Shown piece by piece: positions 1 through 9,765 of a stretch of DNA of 64,000 bases (position 1 is its first letter; each line of letters begins with the position of its first letter). The translations under genes were made by a program, and so were the position numbers. A model generated the notes under the pieces. The model had not been told where the DNA came from. It saw nothing but the letters and a program-made list of their open reading frames with translations, and searched no databases. This DNA comes from Clostridiales bacterium (GTDB taxonomy: Bacteria > Bacillota > Clostridia > Lachnospirales > Lachnospiraceae): assembly GCA_012520645.1 (NCBI GenBank), contig JAAYNV010000031.1:1-64000 (forward strand), given 5' to 3'.

Positions 1-24
1 CAGGAAAAGAGGGGGAAGACTTAT

Positions 25-528
25 ATGAAACAAAAAGTGGTGATACATGATCTGGAAGCAGAAGCGTGGGGACAGCTTCATTTAGAGACGGAAGATTGTA
101 TCGTCGTTGCGGCAAGGGAAAAAGCGGCCGGCTGTCAGGGGTGTTTTGGCTGCTGGTTGAAGACACCGGGGCAGTGTGTTTATCGGGACAGACTTCAGAA
201 TGTTGGAGCAGTGATGGCACAGAGCAGAGAGATCATTCTGATCACCAGAGGCTGCTATGGCGGTTACAGTCCACAGGTAAAGCGTGTGCTGGACAGAAGC
301 ATTTCTGCATCCCTGCCCTTTTTCACCTATCGGGCCGGAAAAATACATCATCCGTTGAGGTATAAAACCCACCCCAGACTGACCGTGTATTTGTATGGGG
401 AACAGGATGAAATGGAAAGACAGATTGCGGCAGAGCTGGTACAGGCCAATGGTATTAATCTGGGATGTGAGAAGGCAGAATATGTTTTTTTGAATGATCC
501 GGGAGAATTGAAGGAGATATGGGCATGA
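25..528 (+). CDS. Flavodoxin/NADPH-dependent FMN reductase-like protein
   Basis: ORF 167 aa; GCxGCFGCWLKTPGQCVYRD and ITRGCYGGYSPQVKRVLDRS are typical of iron-sulfur flavoprotein/flavodoxin-like reductases. Confidence 0.6.
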   Translation: MKQKVVIHDLEAEAWGQLHLETEDCIVVAAREKAAGCQGCFGCWLKTPGQCVYRDRLQNVGAVMAQSREIILITRGCYGGYSPQVKRVLDRSISASLPFFTYRAGKIHHPLRYKTHPRLTVYLYGEQDEMERQIAAELVQANGINLGCEKAEYVFLNDPGELKEIWA

Positions 529-1280
529 GAATTGTTGTATTAAATGCGAGTTCCAAGAAAAAGGGCGGTGCATCGAGATGTTTTTCCCGGATATTAAAGC
601 TGATGCTGGCCGGCTGCCAGGTAACAACAGTCCAGGTGCGGAATCAGAGTGACCATGAGGACGCATTTACAGAAATGGAAAAGGCCGATGCAGTGATTCT
701 TTCAGCACCACTCTATATTGATGGGATACCGGCTCACTTGTTAGAGTTTCTGCAGCAGGCAGAGATGATGTGCAGAGAGAAGAATTGTTCCTTCCGGTTA
801 TATGTGCTTTCCAACGGTGGATTTGTAGAAGGAAGACAGAATAAAATCCATTTGAAAATGTACGAGGCGTGGTGCAGACATGCCGGAGTGACCTGGGGAG
901 GCGGTCTTGGAATCGGTGGTGGAACCATACTGCATGTTTTTTGTATCCTGTTGCCGATTCTGTTTGTCTTGCGGTTGATACAGGTGGCCGCCATTTTCTG
1001 GACAAACGGAGACATCAGCGGAGGAGAGATATGGAATTGCATGCAGGGATTATGTATCTATGTATTCTTTCTGCTTGGCCTTCTGCTTCATGAAGGAATT
1101 ATGGCGCTTGGAATACGAAAGGGCAGGACGATGAAGAATCATTATACGAGAGTCTGGATGCCATCGTTTTTGTTTTTGATCGGAGCGGATATTTTTATGC
1201 TGCTTGCAGCACTTTGTAATGGGACCCTGCCCCATAAACTGTTCCGGAAGGTTTATCCGGATACCGAAAAGAATGGATAA
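525..1280 (+). CDS. NADPH-dependent FMN reductase-like N-terminus with C-terminal membrane segments
   Basis: MRIVVLNASSKKKGGASRCF start overlaps the upstream ORF; ADAVILSAPLYIDGIPAHLLEFL flavodoxin-like; hydrophobic C-terminal helices. Confidence 0.5.
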   Translation: MRIVVLNASSKKKGGASRCFSRILKLMLAGCQVTTVQVRNQSDHEDAFTEMEKADAVILSAPLYIDGIPAHLLEFLQQAEMMCREKNCSFRLYVLSNGGFVEGRQNKIHLKMYEAWCRHAGVTWGGGLGIGGGTILHVFCILLPILFVLRLIQVAAIFWTNGDISGGEIWNCMQGLCIYVFFLLGLLLHEGIMALGIRKGRTMKNHYTRVWMPSFLFLIGADIFMLLAALCNGTLPHKLFRKVYPDTEKNG

Positions 1281-1293
1281 GGAAAGGAAAACA

Positions 1294-2061
1294 ATGGATT
1301 ACAGTATTACGAAAAAGGGTGGACTTAATTCCAACCAGCTTAAATTTCTGGCGATCATAGCCATGACGATCGATCATCTGGTCTGTGTGATCTGGCCGGG
1401 TTATCCAAAGGACTGGTGGATTCTGGGATTACATATTATCGGAAGGCTTACGGCACCGATCATGTGGTTTATGATCTGTGAGGGTTATCATTATACCCGT
1501 AATCTGAAAAAATATATTACGAGACTGTTTCTCTTTGCAGTAATTTCGCATTTTGCTTACAATTTTGCGTTTGGAATACCTTTTATTCCGTTTCAGACAT
1601 CCGTTTTTAATCAGACCAGTGTGATCTGGTCTCTGGCCTGGGGTGTGGTGGCACTCGCCCTGACCGATGACAAACGTTTTGCCTTCAAGCAGTGGCAGAA
1701 AACGCTCATCGTTCTGGTTATCTGCATGATTACCTTCTGTTCGGACTGGAGCTGTATAGCGGTGCTCGCCATTCTTGCAATCTATGCTCACAGAGGAGAT
1801 CTGAAAAAGCAGGCGGCGGGAATGCTGTTTTATGTGACGATGTATGCACTGGTCTATTTTCTGTTTATTGACAAGGTTTATGGTGTGATACAGCTGTTTG
1901 TAGTAATCTGTATACCGTTTATGAAAAGATACAATGGGGAAAGAGGAAAGTGGAAGGGGATGAAATGGTTCTTCTATCTGTATTATCCCGCACATCTGAT
2001 CGTCTGTGGAATCATCCGGGTTCTGCTGCACGGAAATATAGGGGTTATGATAGGCGGTTAA
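1294..2061 (+). CDS. TraX family membrane protein
   Basis: LNSNQLKFLAIIAMTIDHLVCVIWP...IGRLTAPIMWFMICEGYHYTRNLKKY pattern of TraX; start re-assigned to ATG 1294. Confidence 0.8.
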   Translation: MDYSITKKGGLNSNQLKFLAIIAMTIDHLVCVIWPGYPKDWWILGLHIIGRLTAPIMWFMICEGYHYTRNLKKYITRLFLFAVISHFAYNFAFGIPFIPFQTSVFNQTSVIWSLAWGVVALALTDDKRFAFKQWQKTLIVLVICMITFCSDWSCIAVLAILAIYAHRGDLKKQAAGMLFYVTMYALVYFLFIDKVYGVIQLFVVICIPFMKRYNGERGKWKGMKWFFYLYYPAHLIVCGIIRVLLHGNIGVMIGG

Positions 2062-2097
2062 GAGGAACGAAGTGAAAAATATCGCAGTAAATATACC

Positions 2098-2148
2098 GGC
2101 AGGCAGTGTCCGGCTCTGATAAGAGGGCCGGACACTGCCTGCCTTTTT
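2098..2148 (+). terminator. Rho-independent terminator after traX-like gene
   Basis: 17-bp perfect stem GGCAGGCAGTGTCCGGC/GCCGGACACTGCCTGCC followed by TTTTT. Confidence 0.9.
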
Positions 2149-2250
2149 GTCTTTATGGCTGATACATATATTTTTCAAAGTTGTCAATGCTAACAGAAGG
2201 GAAGAACAGGACAGAAAGTAATAAAGAAAAGACAAAAAGGAAGAGAAGGA

Positions 2251-5200
2251 ATGGAAGAAAAAAGAATGGCAAGAGGCAGCAAGACAATGGACGGCAATCA
2301 GGCGGCCGCCTGTGCAGCCTATTATTACAGTGATGTGGCGGCAATTTATCCCATCACTCCCTCGACTACAATGGCTGAGCTTATGGATGAATGGGCCGCA
2401 GCAGGTAAAAAAAATCTGTTTGGACAGACCGTGCAGGTAACTCAGTTCCAGTCGGAGGCCGGGGCGGCAGGGGCCATGCACGGGGCACTTCTGGCAGGAG
2501 CTCTTACTTCCACCTTTACTGCGTCCCAGGGGCTTCTGCTCATGATTCCGAATCTATATAAAATGGCAGGGGAACAGCTTCCGGGTGTATTTCATGTGGC
2601 GGCAAGAACGATTGCTGTGCATGCCCTTTCGATTTTCGGGGATCATTCGGATATTTATGCCTGCAGACAGACCGGGGCTGCACTTCTGTGTTCTGCAACC
2701 GTGCAGGAGGTCATGGATCTGGCCCCTGTGGCACACATCGCAGCCGTGGCGGGAAGACTGCCCTTTGTCCATTTCTTTGATGGTTTCCGAACATCCCATG
2801 AGATTCAGAAGATTGCGGTATGGAGTGAGGAGGATATGAAAGCACTGGCGGATGAGGAAGCAATTCTGCGTTTCCGTCAGGGAGCATTGACTCCGGAACA
2901 CGGGAAGGAAATGGGTTCGGCCCAGAACCCGGATGTCTTTTTCCAGTTTCGGGAAGCGGCTAACCGCAATTATGAGCGGCTTCCGGAACTTGTGCAGAAG
3001 TGCCTGGATGCTGTCAATATCCGGATCGGGACGGACTATCATCTGTTTGAATATTACGGGGCAGAGGACGCGGAGGAAGTCATTGTGGCGATGGGCTCTG
3101 TCTGCGGTACGATTGAGGAAACGGTTGATTTTCTGAATGCCTCCGGAAGAAAGACCGGTCTTATCAAAGTACGGCTTTACCGTCCTTTCAGCATAGAGCA
3201 TTTCATCCGGACAATTCCCGGGACTGTGCGGCATTTGACGGTTCTGGACCGGACGAAGGAGCCAGGGGGGCCGGGCGAGCCGCTTTATCTGGATGTGGCT
3301 GCGGCTTTGAAGGAAGGCGGAAGGGAAGAGATCAGACTGTATGGAGGCCGCTATGGTCTGGCATCCAAGGATACGACACCAAAGCAGATTGCGGCAGTGT
3401 TTGAAAATCACAAAAAGAAACATTTTACAATCGGCATTGAGGATGATGTGACACATATGTCATTAAAACCGGCAGAGTGGATACCGTCACTGGATCAGGA
3501 TTATCTGAGCTGCAAATTCTGGGGCTTTGGCGGGGACGGAACGGTAGGAGCCAACAAGAACTCCGTGAAGATCATCGGAGATCATACGAAGCTCTATGCG
3601 CAGGCTTACTTTTCCTATGATTCCAAAAAGTCCAGAGGATTGACCGTGTCTCATCTGCGGTTCGGAAAACGGCCGATCCGTTCGGCCTATCTGGTCTATC
3701 AGGCCGATTTTGCAGCCTGTCATAATCCGGTCTATATGCACAAATATGATATGGTACAGGAGGTCAAGGACGGCGGCGTTTTTTTACTGAATTGTCCGTA
3801 TGAGGGAGAAGCGCTGGAACGTTTCCTGCCGGGTCAGGTAAAACGCTATATGGCAGAGCATCATATCCGGTTTTATACGATCGATGCTATCCGCATCGGA
3901 AAAGAAATCGGACTAAACAGCCGGGTCAACACGATCCTGCAGGCAGCGTTTTTTAAGCTTTCCGGTATATTACCGAAGGAAGAGGGAATGCGCTTTATGA
4001 AGGAGGCGGCCCGACAGGCCTATCTGAAAAAGGGCGAAAAAATTGTGGAGATGAATTACCGTGCCATTGAGAGAGGCATGGAAGAGGTGCGAAAAATTGA
4101 AGTACCGGAGCACTGGAAAGAGGCAGAAGAGGAACCGCTCGATACAGAGCTTATAGAGGATAGGGCAGAACTGCTTGAATTTGTGGAGAAAATTCAGAAA
4201 CCGTTAGAGAAGCAGGAAGGAGACAAGCTGCCGGTTTCGGCATTTCTGGACAGGCAGGAGGGCAGCGTGCCGTCCGGCTCTGCGGCTCATGAGCGTAGAA
4301 ATGTCAGCGTGGAAATCCCATTCTGGAAGCCGGAAAACTGCATCCAGTGTAACCGGTGTGCGTATGTCTGTCCCCATGCAGTCATCCGGCCCTTTGTCCT
4401 GAATGAAGAAGAACAAAAAAAGGCGACGGAGGGCATGAAGGTACTTCCAATGACGGGAATGTCAGAATACGGGTTCTGTATTGCGGTATCGGAGACAGAT
4501 TGTACCGGGTGCGGCTCCTGTGTGGGTGTCTGTCCGGGCAGACAGGGAGAGAAGGCATTGGAAATGTGTCCGGTAGGAGAACACACAGAGCGGCAGGACT
4601 TCTTTGATTATGCCAAGGCTCTTCGCACCAAAAAAGAGGTATTGGATATTTTCCGGGAAAATACCGTAAAAGGGAGCCAGTTCAAACGGCCGCTTTTGGA
4701 GTTTCATGGAGCCTGTGCCGGATGCGGGGAGACCCCGTACGCAAAGCTAGTCACACAGCTATTCGGTGAAAGAATGTATATTGCCAATGCTACCGGTTGT
4801 TCATCGATCTGGGGGAATTCCTATCCGTCCACACCCTATGCCGTCAATTGGAAGGGACAGGGGCCTGCCTGGGCCAATTCCCTGTTTGAAGACGCAGCAG
4901 AATTCGGATATGGGATGTATTTGTCCGGAAAAGCGGTCAGGGAGCGGCTGAAAAAAACGGCGATAGAGCTGCTTTCAGAGGTAACAGGGGAAGGAAGGGT
5001 GGAAAATGCCCTGAAGCTTTGGCTTTCCAACTATGACAGGGGCGCGGAAAACCAGGCGGCATCGGAGCAGTTAAAAGAAGCGTTGAAAACATGTGACCAT
5101 CCGCTTGCCAAAAAGCTTTTATCAGAACAGGATTCTCTTGCAAAAAAATCCTACTGGATTTTCGGTGGAGACGGATGGGCTTATGATATCGGCTTTTCGG

Positions 5201-5793
5201 GGCTGGATCATGTACTGGCAAGCGGGCAGGATATCAATATTTTAGTTTTTGATACAGAGGTCTATTCCAACACCGGAGGGCAGGTATCCAAAGCAACGCC
5301 GGAGGGTGCTTCTGCAAAGTTTGCGGCAGACGGGAAGCGGACAGGAAAGAAGAATCTGGCGGCCATGGCCATGACCTATGGCAATGCCTATGTCGCCCAG
5401 GTCGCCATGGGAGCGGATTATAACCAGACCCTGCAGGCGCTTCTGGAGGCAGAGCGTTATCCAGGACCGGCCCTGGTCATTGCCTATTCGCCCTGCATCA
5501 GTCACGGCATCAAAGCCGGGATGGGCAGTGCACAGCATGAGGAGAAAAAGGCGGTGGAGGCCGGCTACTGGCATCTGTTCCGTTTTGATCCTTCCGGAAA
5601 GGAAGCCGGGCAGAATCCGTTTCGGCTGGACAGTAAAGTACCGAAGCTTTCTTATGAACAATTTCTGGATGGGGAAATCCGCTATACGTCTTTGAAGCAG
5701 AGAGATCCGGAAGCGGCGGAGAGTCTTTTTGCAAAAGCGGCAAAACGGGCTGAAGAAAAATATGAGGAATTAAAAAAATGGGAAAGAGGTTGA
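2251..5793 (+). CDS. nifJ: Pyruvate:ferredoxin (flavodoxin) oxidoreductase
   Basis: 1180 aa single-chain PFOR; YPITPSTTMAELMDEW, two 4Fe-4S motifs (CIQCNRCAYVCPHA, CTGCGSCVGVCP), TPP domain GDGWAYDIGFSGLDHVLASG. Confidence 0.95.
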   Translation: MEEKRMARGSKTMDGNQAAACAAYYYSDVAAIYPITPSTTMAELMDEWAAAGKKNLFGQTVQVTQFQSEAGAAGAMHGALLAGALTSTFTASQGLLLMIPNLYKMAGEQLPGVFHVAARTIAVHALSIFGDHSDIYACRQTGAALLCSATVQEVMDLAPVAHIAAVAGRLPFVHFFDGFRTSHEIQKIAVWSEEDMKALADEEAILRFRQGALTPEHGKEMGSAQNPDVFFQFREAANRNYERLPELVQKCLDAVNIRIGTDYHLFEYYGAEDAEEVIVAMGSVCGTIEETVDFLNASGRKTGLIKVRLYRPFSIEHFIRTIPGTVRHLTVLDRTKEPGGPGEPLYLDVAAALKEGGREEIRLYGGRYGLASKDTTPKQIAAVFENHKKKHFTIGIEDDVTHMSLKPAEWIPSLDQDYLSCKFWGFGGDGTVGANKNSVKIIGDHTKLYAQAYFSYDSKKSRGLTVSHLRFGKRPIRSAYLVYQADFAACHNPVYMHKYDMVQEVKDGGVFLLNCPYEGEALERFLPGQVKRYMAEHHIRFYTIDAIRIGKEIGLNSRVNTILQAAFFKLSGILPKEEGMRFMKEAARQAYLKKGEKIVEMNYRAIERGMEEVRKIEVPEHWKEAEEEPLDTELIEDRAELLEFVEKIQKPLEKQEGDKLPVSAFLDRQEGSVPSGSAAHERRNVSVEIPFWKPENCIQCNRCAYVCPHAVIRPFVLNEEEQKKATEGMKVLPMTGMSEYGFCIAVSETDCTGCGSCVGVCPGRQGEKALEMCPVGEHTERQDFFDYAKALRTKKEVLDIFRENTVKGSQFKRPLLEFHGACAGCGETPYAKLVTQLFGERMYIANATGCSSIWGNSYPSTPYAVNWKGQGPAWANSLFEDAAEFGYGMYLSGKAVRERLKKTAIELLSEVTGEGRVENALKLWLSNYDRGAENQAASEQLKEALKTCDHPLAKKLLSEQDSLAKKSYWIFGGDGWAYDIGFSGLDHVLASGQDINILVFDTEVYSNTGGQVSKATPEGASAKFAADGKRTGKKNLAAMAMTYGNAYVAQVAMGADYNQTLQALLEAERYPGPALVIAYSPCISHGIKAGMGSAQHEEKKAVEAGYWHLFRFDPSGKEAGQNPFRLDSKVPKLSYEQFLDGEIRYTSLKQRDPEAAESLFAKAAKRAEEKYEELKKWERG

Positions 5794-5798
5794 CTAAA

Positions 5799-6398
5799 AT
5801 GGCAGTAGATTTTAAAAACAGTGAGACAAAGGATAATCTGATGCGTGCATTTGCAGGGGAAAGCCAGGCCAGGAACCGGTATACCTTTGGGGCGGCTCTG
5901 GCCAAAAGAGAAAACCTGCATGTCATTGAAGCTGTGTTTACCTATACGGCTGATCAGGAAAAGGAACATGCGGAAATATTTTATAATTATCTCAAGGAAC
6001 TATCCGGTGAGACCATCCACGTGGACGGTGGTTATCCGGTGGATCTTTCGGAGGATGTGGCAGAGCTTTTGCGTATGGCCCAGCACAATGAGTATGAGGA
6101 GCATGATTCGGTGTACAAGGCGTTTGGGGATAAGGCGAAGGAAGAGGGCTTTGATAAGATAGCAGCTTCCTTTCATATGATTGCAGAGATTGAAAAATAT
6201 CACGGGGACCGGTTTGGACGGTTTGCCGAGTGGATGGAGCAAAATAAGCTGTTCGTATCAGAGGTGAAAACCGGATGGATCTGCTTAAACTGCGGTTATA
6301 TCTACGAGGGAGAAAGGGCACCCGTTAAATGTCCGGTCTGCGATCACGACCAGGGCTATTTTGTCCGGCTTACACTTTCCCCATATGCGGAAGCATAG
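5799..6398 (+). CDS. Rubrerythrin family protein
   Basis: Ferritin-like ExxH motifs plus C-terminal rubredoxin CLNCGYIYEG...CPVCDH. Confidence 0.9.
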   Translation: MAVDFKNSETKDNLMRAFAGESQARNRYTFGAALAKRENLHVIEAVFTYTADQEKEHAEIFYNYLKELSGETIHVDGGYPVDLSEDVAELLRMAQHNEYEEHDSVYKAFGDKAKEEGFDKIAASFHMIAEIEKYHGDRFGRFAEWMEQNKLFVSEVKTGWICLNCGYIYEGERAPVKCPVCDHDQGYFVRLTLSPYAEA

Positions 6399-6521
6399 AC
6401 CGGATAAAAGTCCGATTTCACTTTGTACAGATACAAAAGGAAAAGATGAGTAGGGACTCTGGAAAGAGAGGTTCAAATAGAGTATAATTGAACCAGAGAT
6501 ACCAAAGAAGGAGGACTGCTT

Positions 6522-6926
6522 ATGTACGAAATGAAAGACGAATATTTAACCGGAATTCCAGAGATCGACCGGGAGCATACCAGGCTGTTTGAAATTGCGG
6601 AGGAAACCTATCAGATCGCAAAGCAGGAGTTTATACCGGATAAATATGATCAGATTCAAACGTTATTAGAAGAATTAAAGGAATATACGTTCCTTCATTT
6701 TGAACATGAAGAAGAGTATATGGAAAGCATTCATTATAAAAAGCTGTATACCCAGAAAATCCAGCATGAGGGCTTTCGCAGAAAGCTGGAGGAGCTGACC
6801 AGGCTGGATAGTATTGAAGGGGATCAGGAAGATCAGGACAAGGTCATTGATGACATTTTGAAATTCCTGACGGACTGGCTGGTCAGCCACATCCTGCATA
6901 ATGATAAGCTGATCGGAAAGCTGTAA
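6522..6926 (+). CDS. Bacteriohemerythrin
   Basis: GIPEIDREHTRLF, FLHFEHEEEYM and ILHNDKLIGKL hemerythrin iron ligands. Confidence 0.85.
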   Translation: MYEMKDEYLTGIPEIDREHTRLFEIAEETYQIAKQEFIPDKYDQIQTLLEELKEYTFLHFEHEEEYMESIHYKKLYTQKIQHEGFRRKLEELTRLDSIEGDQEDQDKVIDDILKFLTDWLVSHILHNDKLIGKL

Positions 6927-6983
6927 AACTTTTTAGGTGAAAGCAGAAGCTGCCAACAAAATTCCATATAAGTTGCAAAATCG

Positions 6984-7038
6984 TGCCATATGCGACAGAC
7001 AAAATTCATGTTACATTAATTGTGTGTCGTATATGGCA
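6984..7038. promoter_or_regulatory. Inverted-repeat operator upstream of alpha-galactosidase
   Basis: TGCCATATGCGACA (6984-6997) and TGTCGTATATGGCA (7025-7038), 13/14 complementary. Confidence 0.55.
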
Positions 7039-7091
7039 TGAAGTATTTTAATGAAATAGAAACAGGCAATCATCAATATGAGGTGAATGAG

Positions 7092-9338
7092 ATGGCGGTT
7101 TATGTGAATCAAATACAACAATTATTTACATTGGAGACAAAGAATTCAACCTATCAGATGGGAGTGCATCCGACCGGAGTTCTGTTACATTACTATTATG
7201 GCAGGAAAACCGGAAGAGAGAGTTTGGACTATCTTTATGAGTGTTATGATGTAGGATTTTCGGGCAATCCGGATGAAGCAGGTACGGATCGGACCTTTTC
7301 ATTGGATACAGCACCACAGGAATACAGCGGAAGCTGTGTCGGTGATTATCGGTTAAACAGCATTGGAGTACGTAACGCGGACGGGACGGGTGCCGTAGAC
7401 TTACGATTTATTTCCTATGAACAAAGCAAGGGAAAGTATGGAAGAAAGGGTATGCCGGCTGTGTACGGCAGCGAAAAGGATGCGGATAGTCTGGTTCTTC
7501 ACTTGAAGGACAAAGCAACATGTCTGGCAGTAGATCTGTGGTACAGTGTGTGGGAAGACTATGACTTGATTACAAGAGCGGTTACGGTGCGTAATGAAAC
7601 AGGAAGGACGCTGCATCTGACGAAGGCAGCTTCTATGCTGTTGGATATTTTATATGGTGATTGGGAAATTCTGCATTTTCACGGAAGACATTGTATGGAG
7701 AGGCAGCCGGAAAGAGTGGTCCTGCCGCATGGCAGAATGGCATTCGAAAGTAACCGGGGAACCTCCAGCCATCAGCACAATCCTTTTGTGGTGCTGTGTG
7801 ACAGAAGGACACAGGAGGATTTTGGAGAATGCATTGGAGTCGGACTTTTATACAGCGGAAATTTCAGCATCCAGACAGAAAAAGATCAGTTGAACCGGAT
7901 ACGTCTGGTAGCAGGCATTCAGGAAAAAGATTTTGATTTTGTGCTGGAGCCTGGAGAAGAATTTGAGACTCCTGAGGCAGTGATGGTCTATAGTGGAGAC
8001 GGCTTTACTCCGATGTCGCAGAAGCTGCACAGACTGGTTAGAGAGCATATATGCCGTGGAAAATATAAGCTGGCAAGACGGCCGGTGTTAATCAATAATT
8101 GGGAAGCTACCTATTTTGACTTCAATGAAGAAAAGATTCTGGACATTGCAAAGGGTGCGGCTGAGTTAGGCGTGGAAATGCTGGTATTGGATGACGGCTG
8201 GTTTGGAAAGCGTGATGCAGATAACAGCGGTCTGGGTGACTGGATTGTGAACACGGGCAAACTGAAAGGCGGGTTAAAGCCTCTGGCAGAAAAGATCAAT
8301 GCGCTTGGACTGAAATTTGGTCTCTGGTTTGAACCGGAAATGGTATCCGAGGACAGTGATCTGTATCGTGCACATCCAGACTGGGCGGTACAGATACCGG
8401 GCAGAAAGCCGTGCAGAGGCCGTTTCCAGCTGGTGCTTGACATGACAAGAAAGGATGTCAGGGATTATCTGTTTGATATGATGTGTGCGGTACTGGATGA
8501 GGCTAATATTGAATATGTCAAATGGGATATGAACCGCAGTGTTTGTGATGCTTATTCGGCCCTGCTTCCGCCAGAGCGTCAGGGAGAGTTTTACCATCGC
8601 TATGTGTTGGGCGTGTATGAATTGTATGAGAGACTGATTGCACGCTACCCGGATATCTTATGGGAGGGTTGTAGCGGCGGTGGTGGTAGATTTGATCTGG
8701 GGCAGCTTTATTATACACCGCAGATCTGGTGCAGTGACGATACGGATGCCATTGAGCGCTTGAAGATTCAATATGGAACCAGCTTTGCATACCCGATCAG
8801 TACGGTCGGCTCCCATGTGTCTGCTTCGCCTAATCACCAGACCGGCAGGAGTACGCCGTTTGAAACAAGGGGCATTGTAGCTATGGCAGGAACCTTTGGC
8901 TATGAGCTTGATCTGAATCTTTTGAGTGATGAAGAAAAGGGACGGGTTACCGGACAAATTGAACGATTTAAAAAATATTATGATGTCATTCATTTTGGGG
9001 ATTATTACCGACTGACAGATCCTTTTGAAAATGAACTGTTTACTGCGTGGGAATATGTCAGCAGGGATAAGGGGGAGGCGTTAGTACATATTGTTAGTAC
9101 TCATGTGCTGGCCAATACGCCCCAGTTTGGACTTCGGTTTAAGGGTCTTCAGGAAGAGGCACAGTATGAAGTACAGGTATGGACAGACGGTAAGATTGTG
9201 AAAAATCAGAAGGCAAAAGTTCTTTCGGGAGCTGTGCTGATGCATGCCGGCATTGTTGTACCGGCTGTCTGGGGAGACTATAAATGCAGCGAGATATATC
9301 TGAAAAGAAGGGACTGTGCATGTGAGCCGGAAAAATAA
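7092..9338 (+). CDS. Alpha-galactosidase, GH36
   Basis: GH36 motifs EMLVLDDGWFGKRDADNSGLGDW, KFGLWFEPEMVSEDSDLYR, YVKWDMNRS, LWEGCSGGGGRFDLG, IWCSDDTDAIERLKIQYGTS. ORF opens at 7020, but ATG 7092 has an RBS and lies clear of the operator repeat. Confidence 0.93.
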   Translation: MAVYVNQIQQLFTLETKNSTYQMGVHPTGVLLHYYYGRKTGRESLDYLYECYDVGFSGNPDEAGTDRTFSLDTAPQEYSGSCVGDYRLNSIGVRNADGTGAVDLRFISYEQSKGKYGRKGMPAVYGSEKDADSLVLHLKDKATCLAVDLWYSVWEDYDLITRAVTVRNETGRTLHLTKAASMLLDILYGDWEILHFHGRHCMERQPERVVLPHGRMAFESNRGTSSHQHNPFVVLCDRRTQEDFGECIGVGLLYSGNFSIQTEKDQLNRIRLVAGIQEKDFDFVLEPGEEFETPEAVMVYSGDGFTPMSQKLHRLVREHICRGKYKLARRPVLINNWEATYFDFNEEKILDIAKGAAELGVEMLVLDDGWFGKRDADNSGLGDWIVNTGKLKGGLKPLAEKINALGLKFGLWFEPEMVSEDSDLYRAHPDWAVQIPGRKPCRGRFQLVLDMTRKDVRDYLFDMMCAVLDEANIEYVKWDMNRSVCDAYSALLPPERQGEFYHRYVLGVYELYERLIARYPDILWEGCSGGGGRFDLGQLYYTPQIWCSDDTDAIERLKIQYGTSFAYPISTVGSHVSASPNHQTGRSTPFETRGIVAMAGTFGYELDLNLLSDEEKGRVTGQIERFKKYYDVIHFGDYYRLTDPFENELFTAWEYVSRDKGEALVHIVSTHVLANTPQFGLRFKGLQEEAQYEVQVWTDGKIVKNQKAKVLSGAVLMHAGIVVPAVWGDYKCSEIYLKRRDCACEPEK

Positions 9339-9368
9339 AACCGGAAAAAAGCATTGCAGAATATGTGT

Positions 9369-9405
9369 GAGGCGGAACAGAAGTTGTCCGCCTCATACCT
9401 TTTTC
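9369..9405 (+). terminator. Rho-independent terminator
   Basis: GAGGCGGA/TCCGCCTC stem then CCTTTTTC. Confidence 0.8.
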
Positions 9406-9765
9406 ATAGAATTAAATTATGGAAAAATGTTATATTATGAAACCATGATGTTTTTTATAAAAGAAGATATGGAAAAATGTTTTCTGCAAATGTAAAAATA
9501 ATATATAGTATGAGAAATATGAAAGGTAAATAAAAGAATCTAAATACCAAAAATAATAATTGCCATACGAATTGCACAAAAAAGCATCCTATTTTTTGAT
9601 TAAGTGTACAAAAGACGAAAAAGAAACATTATGCCATATATATAAAACACTTTCCACTATTACAAAATGCCATGTTCCTCTATAATGTGCAATATCAAAG
9701 GACAACGATATCGAATGCCTTAGAAGATTAACATTGAGGAAAGGTTTAAAACAGGGAGGAAGACA

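Noticed and set aside
1429-2481. 350-aa minus-strand ORF antisense to the TraX gene and nifJ start
   Set aside because: Overlaps well-supported plus-strand genes; low-complexity Cys/His/Ser-rich translation typical of antisense reading; no family signature.
2554-3456. 300-aa minus-strand ORF within nifJ
   Set aside because: Antisense shadow of a conserved PFOR coding region.
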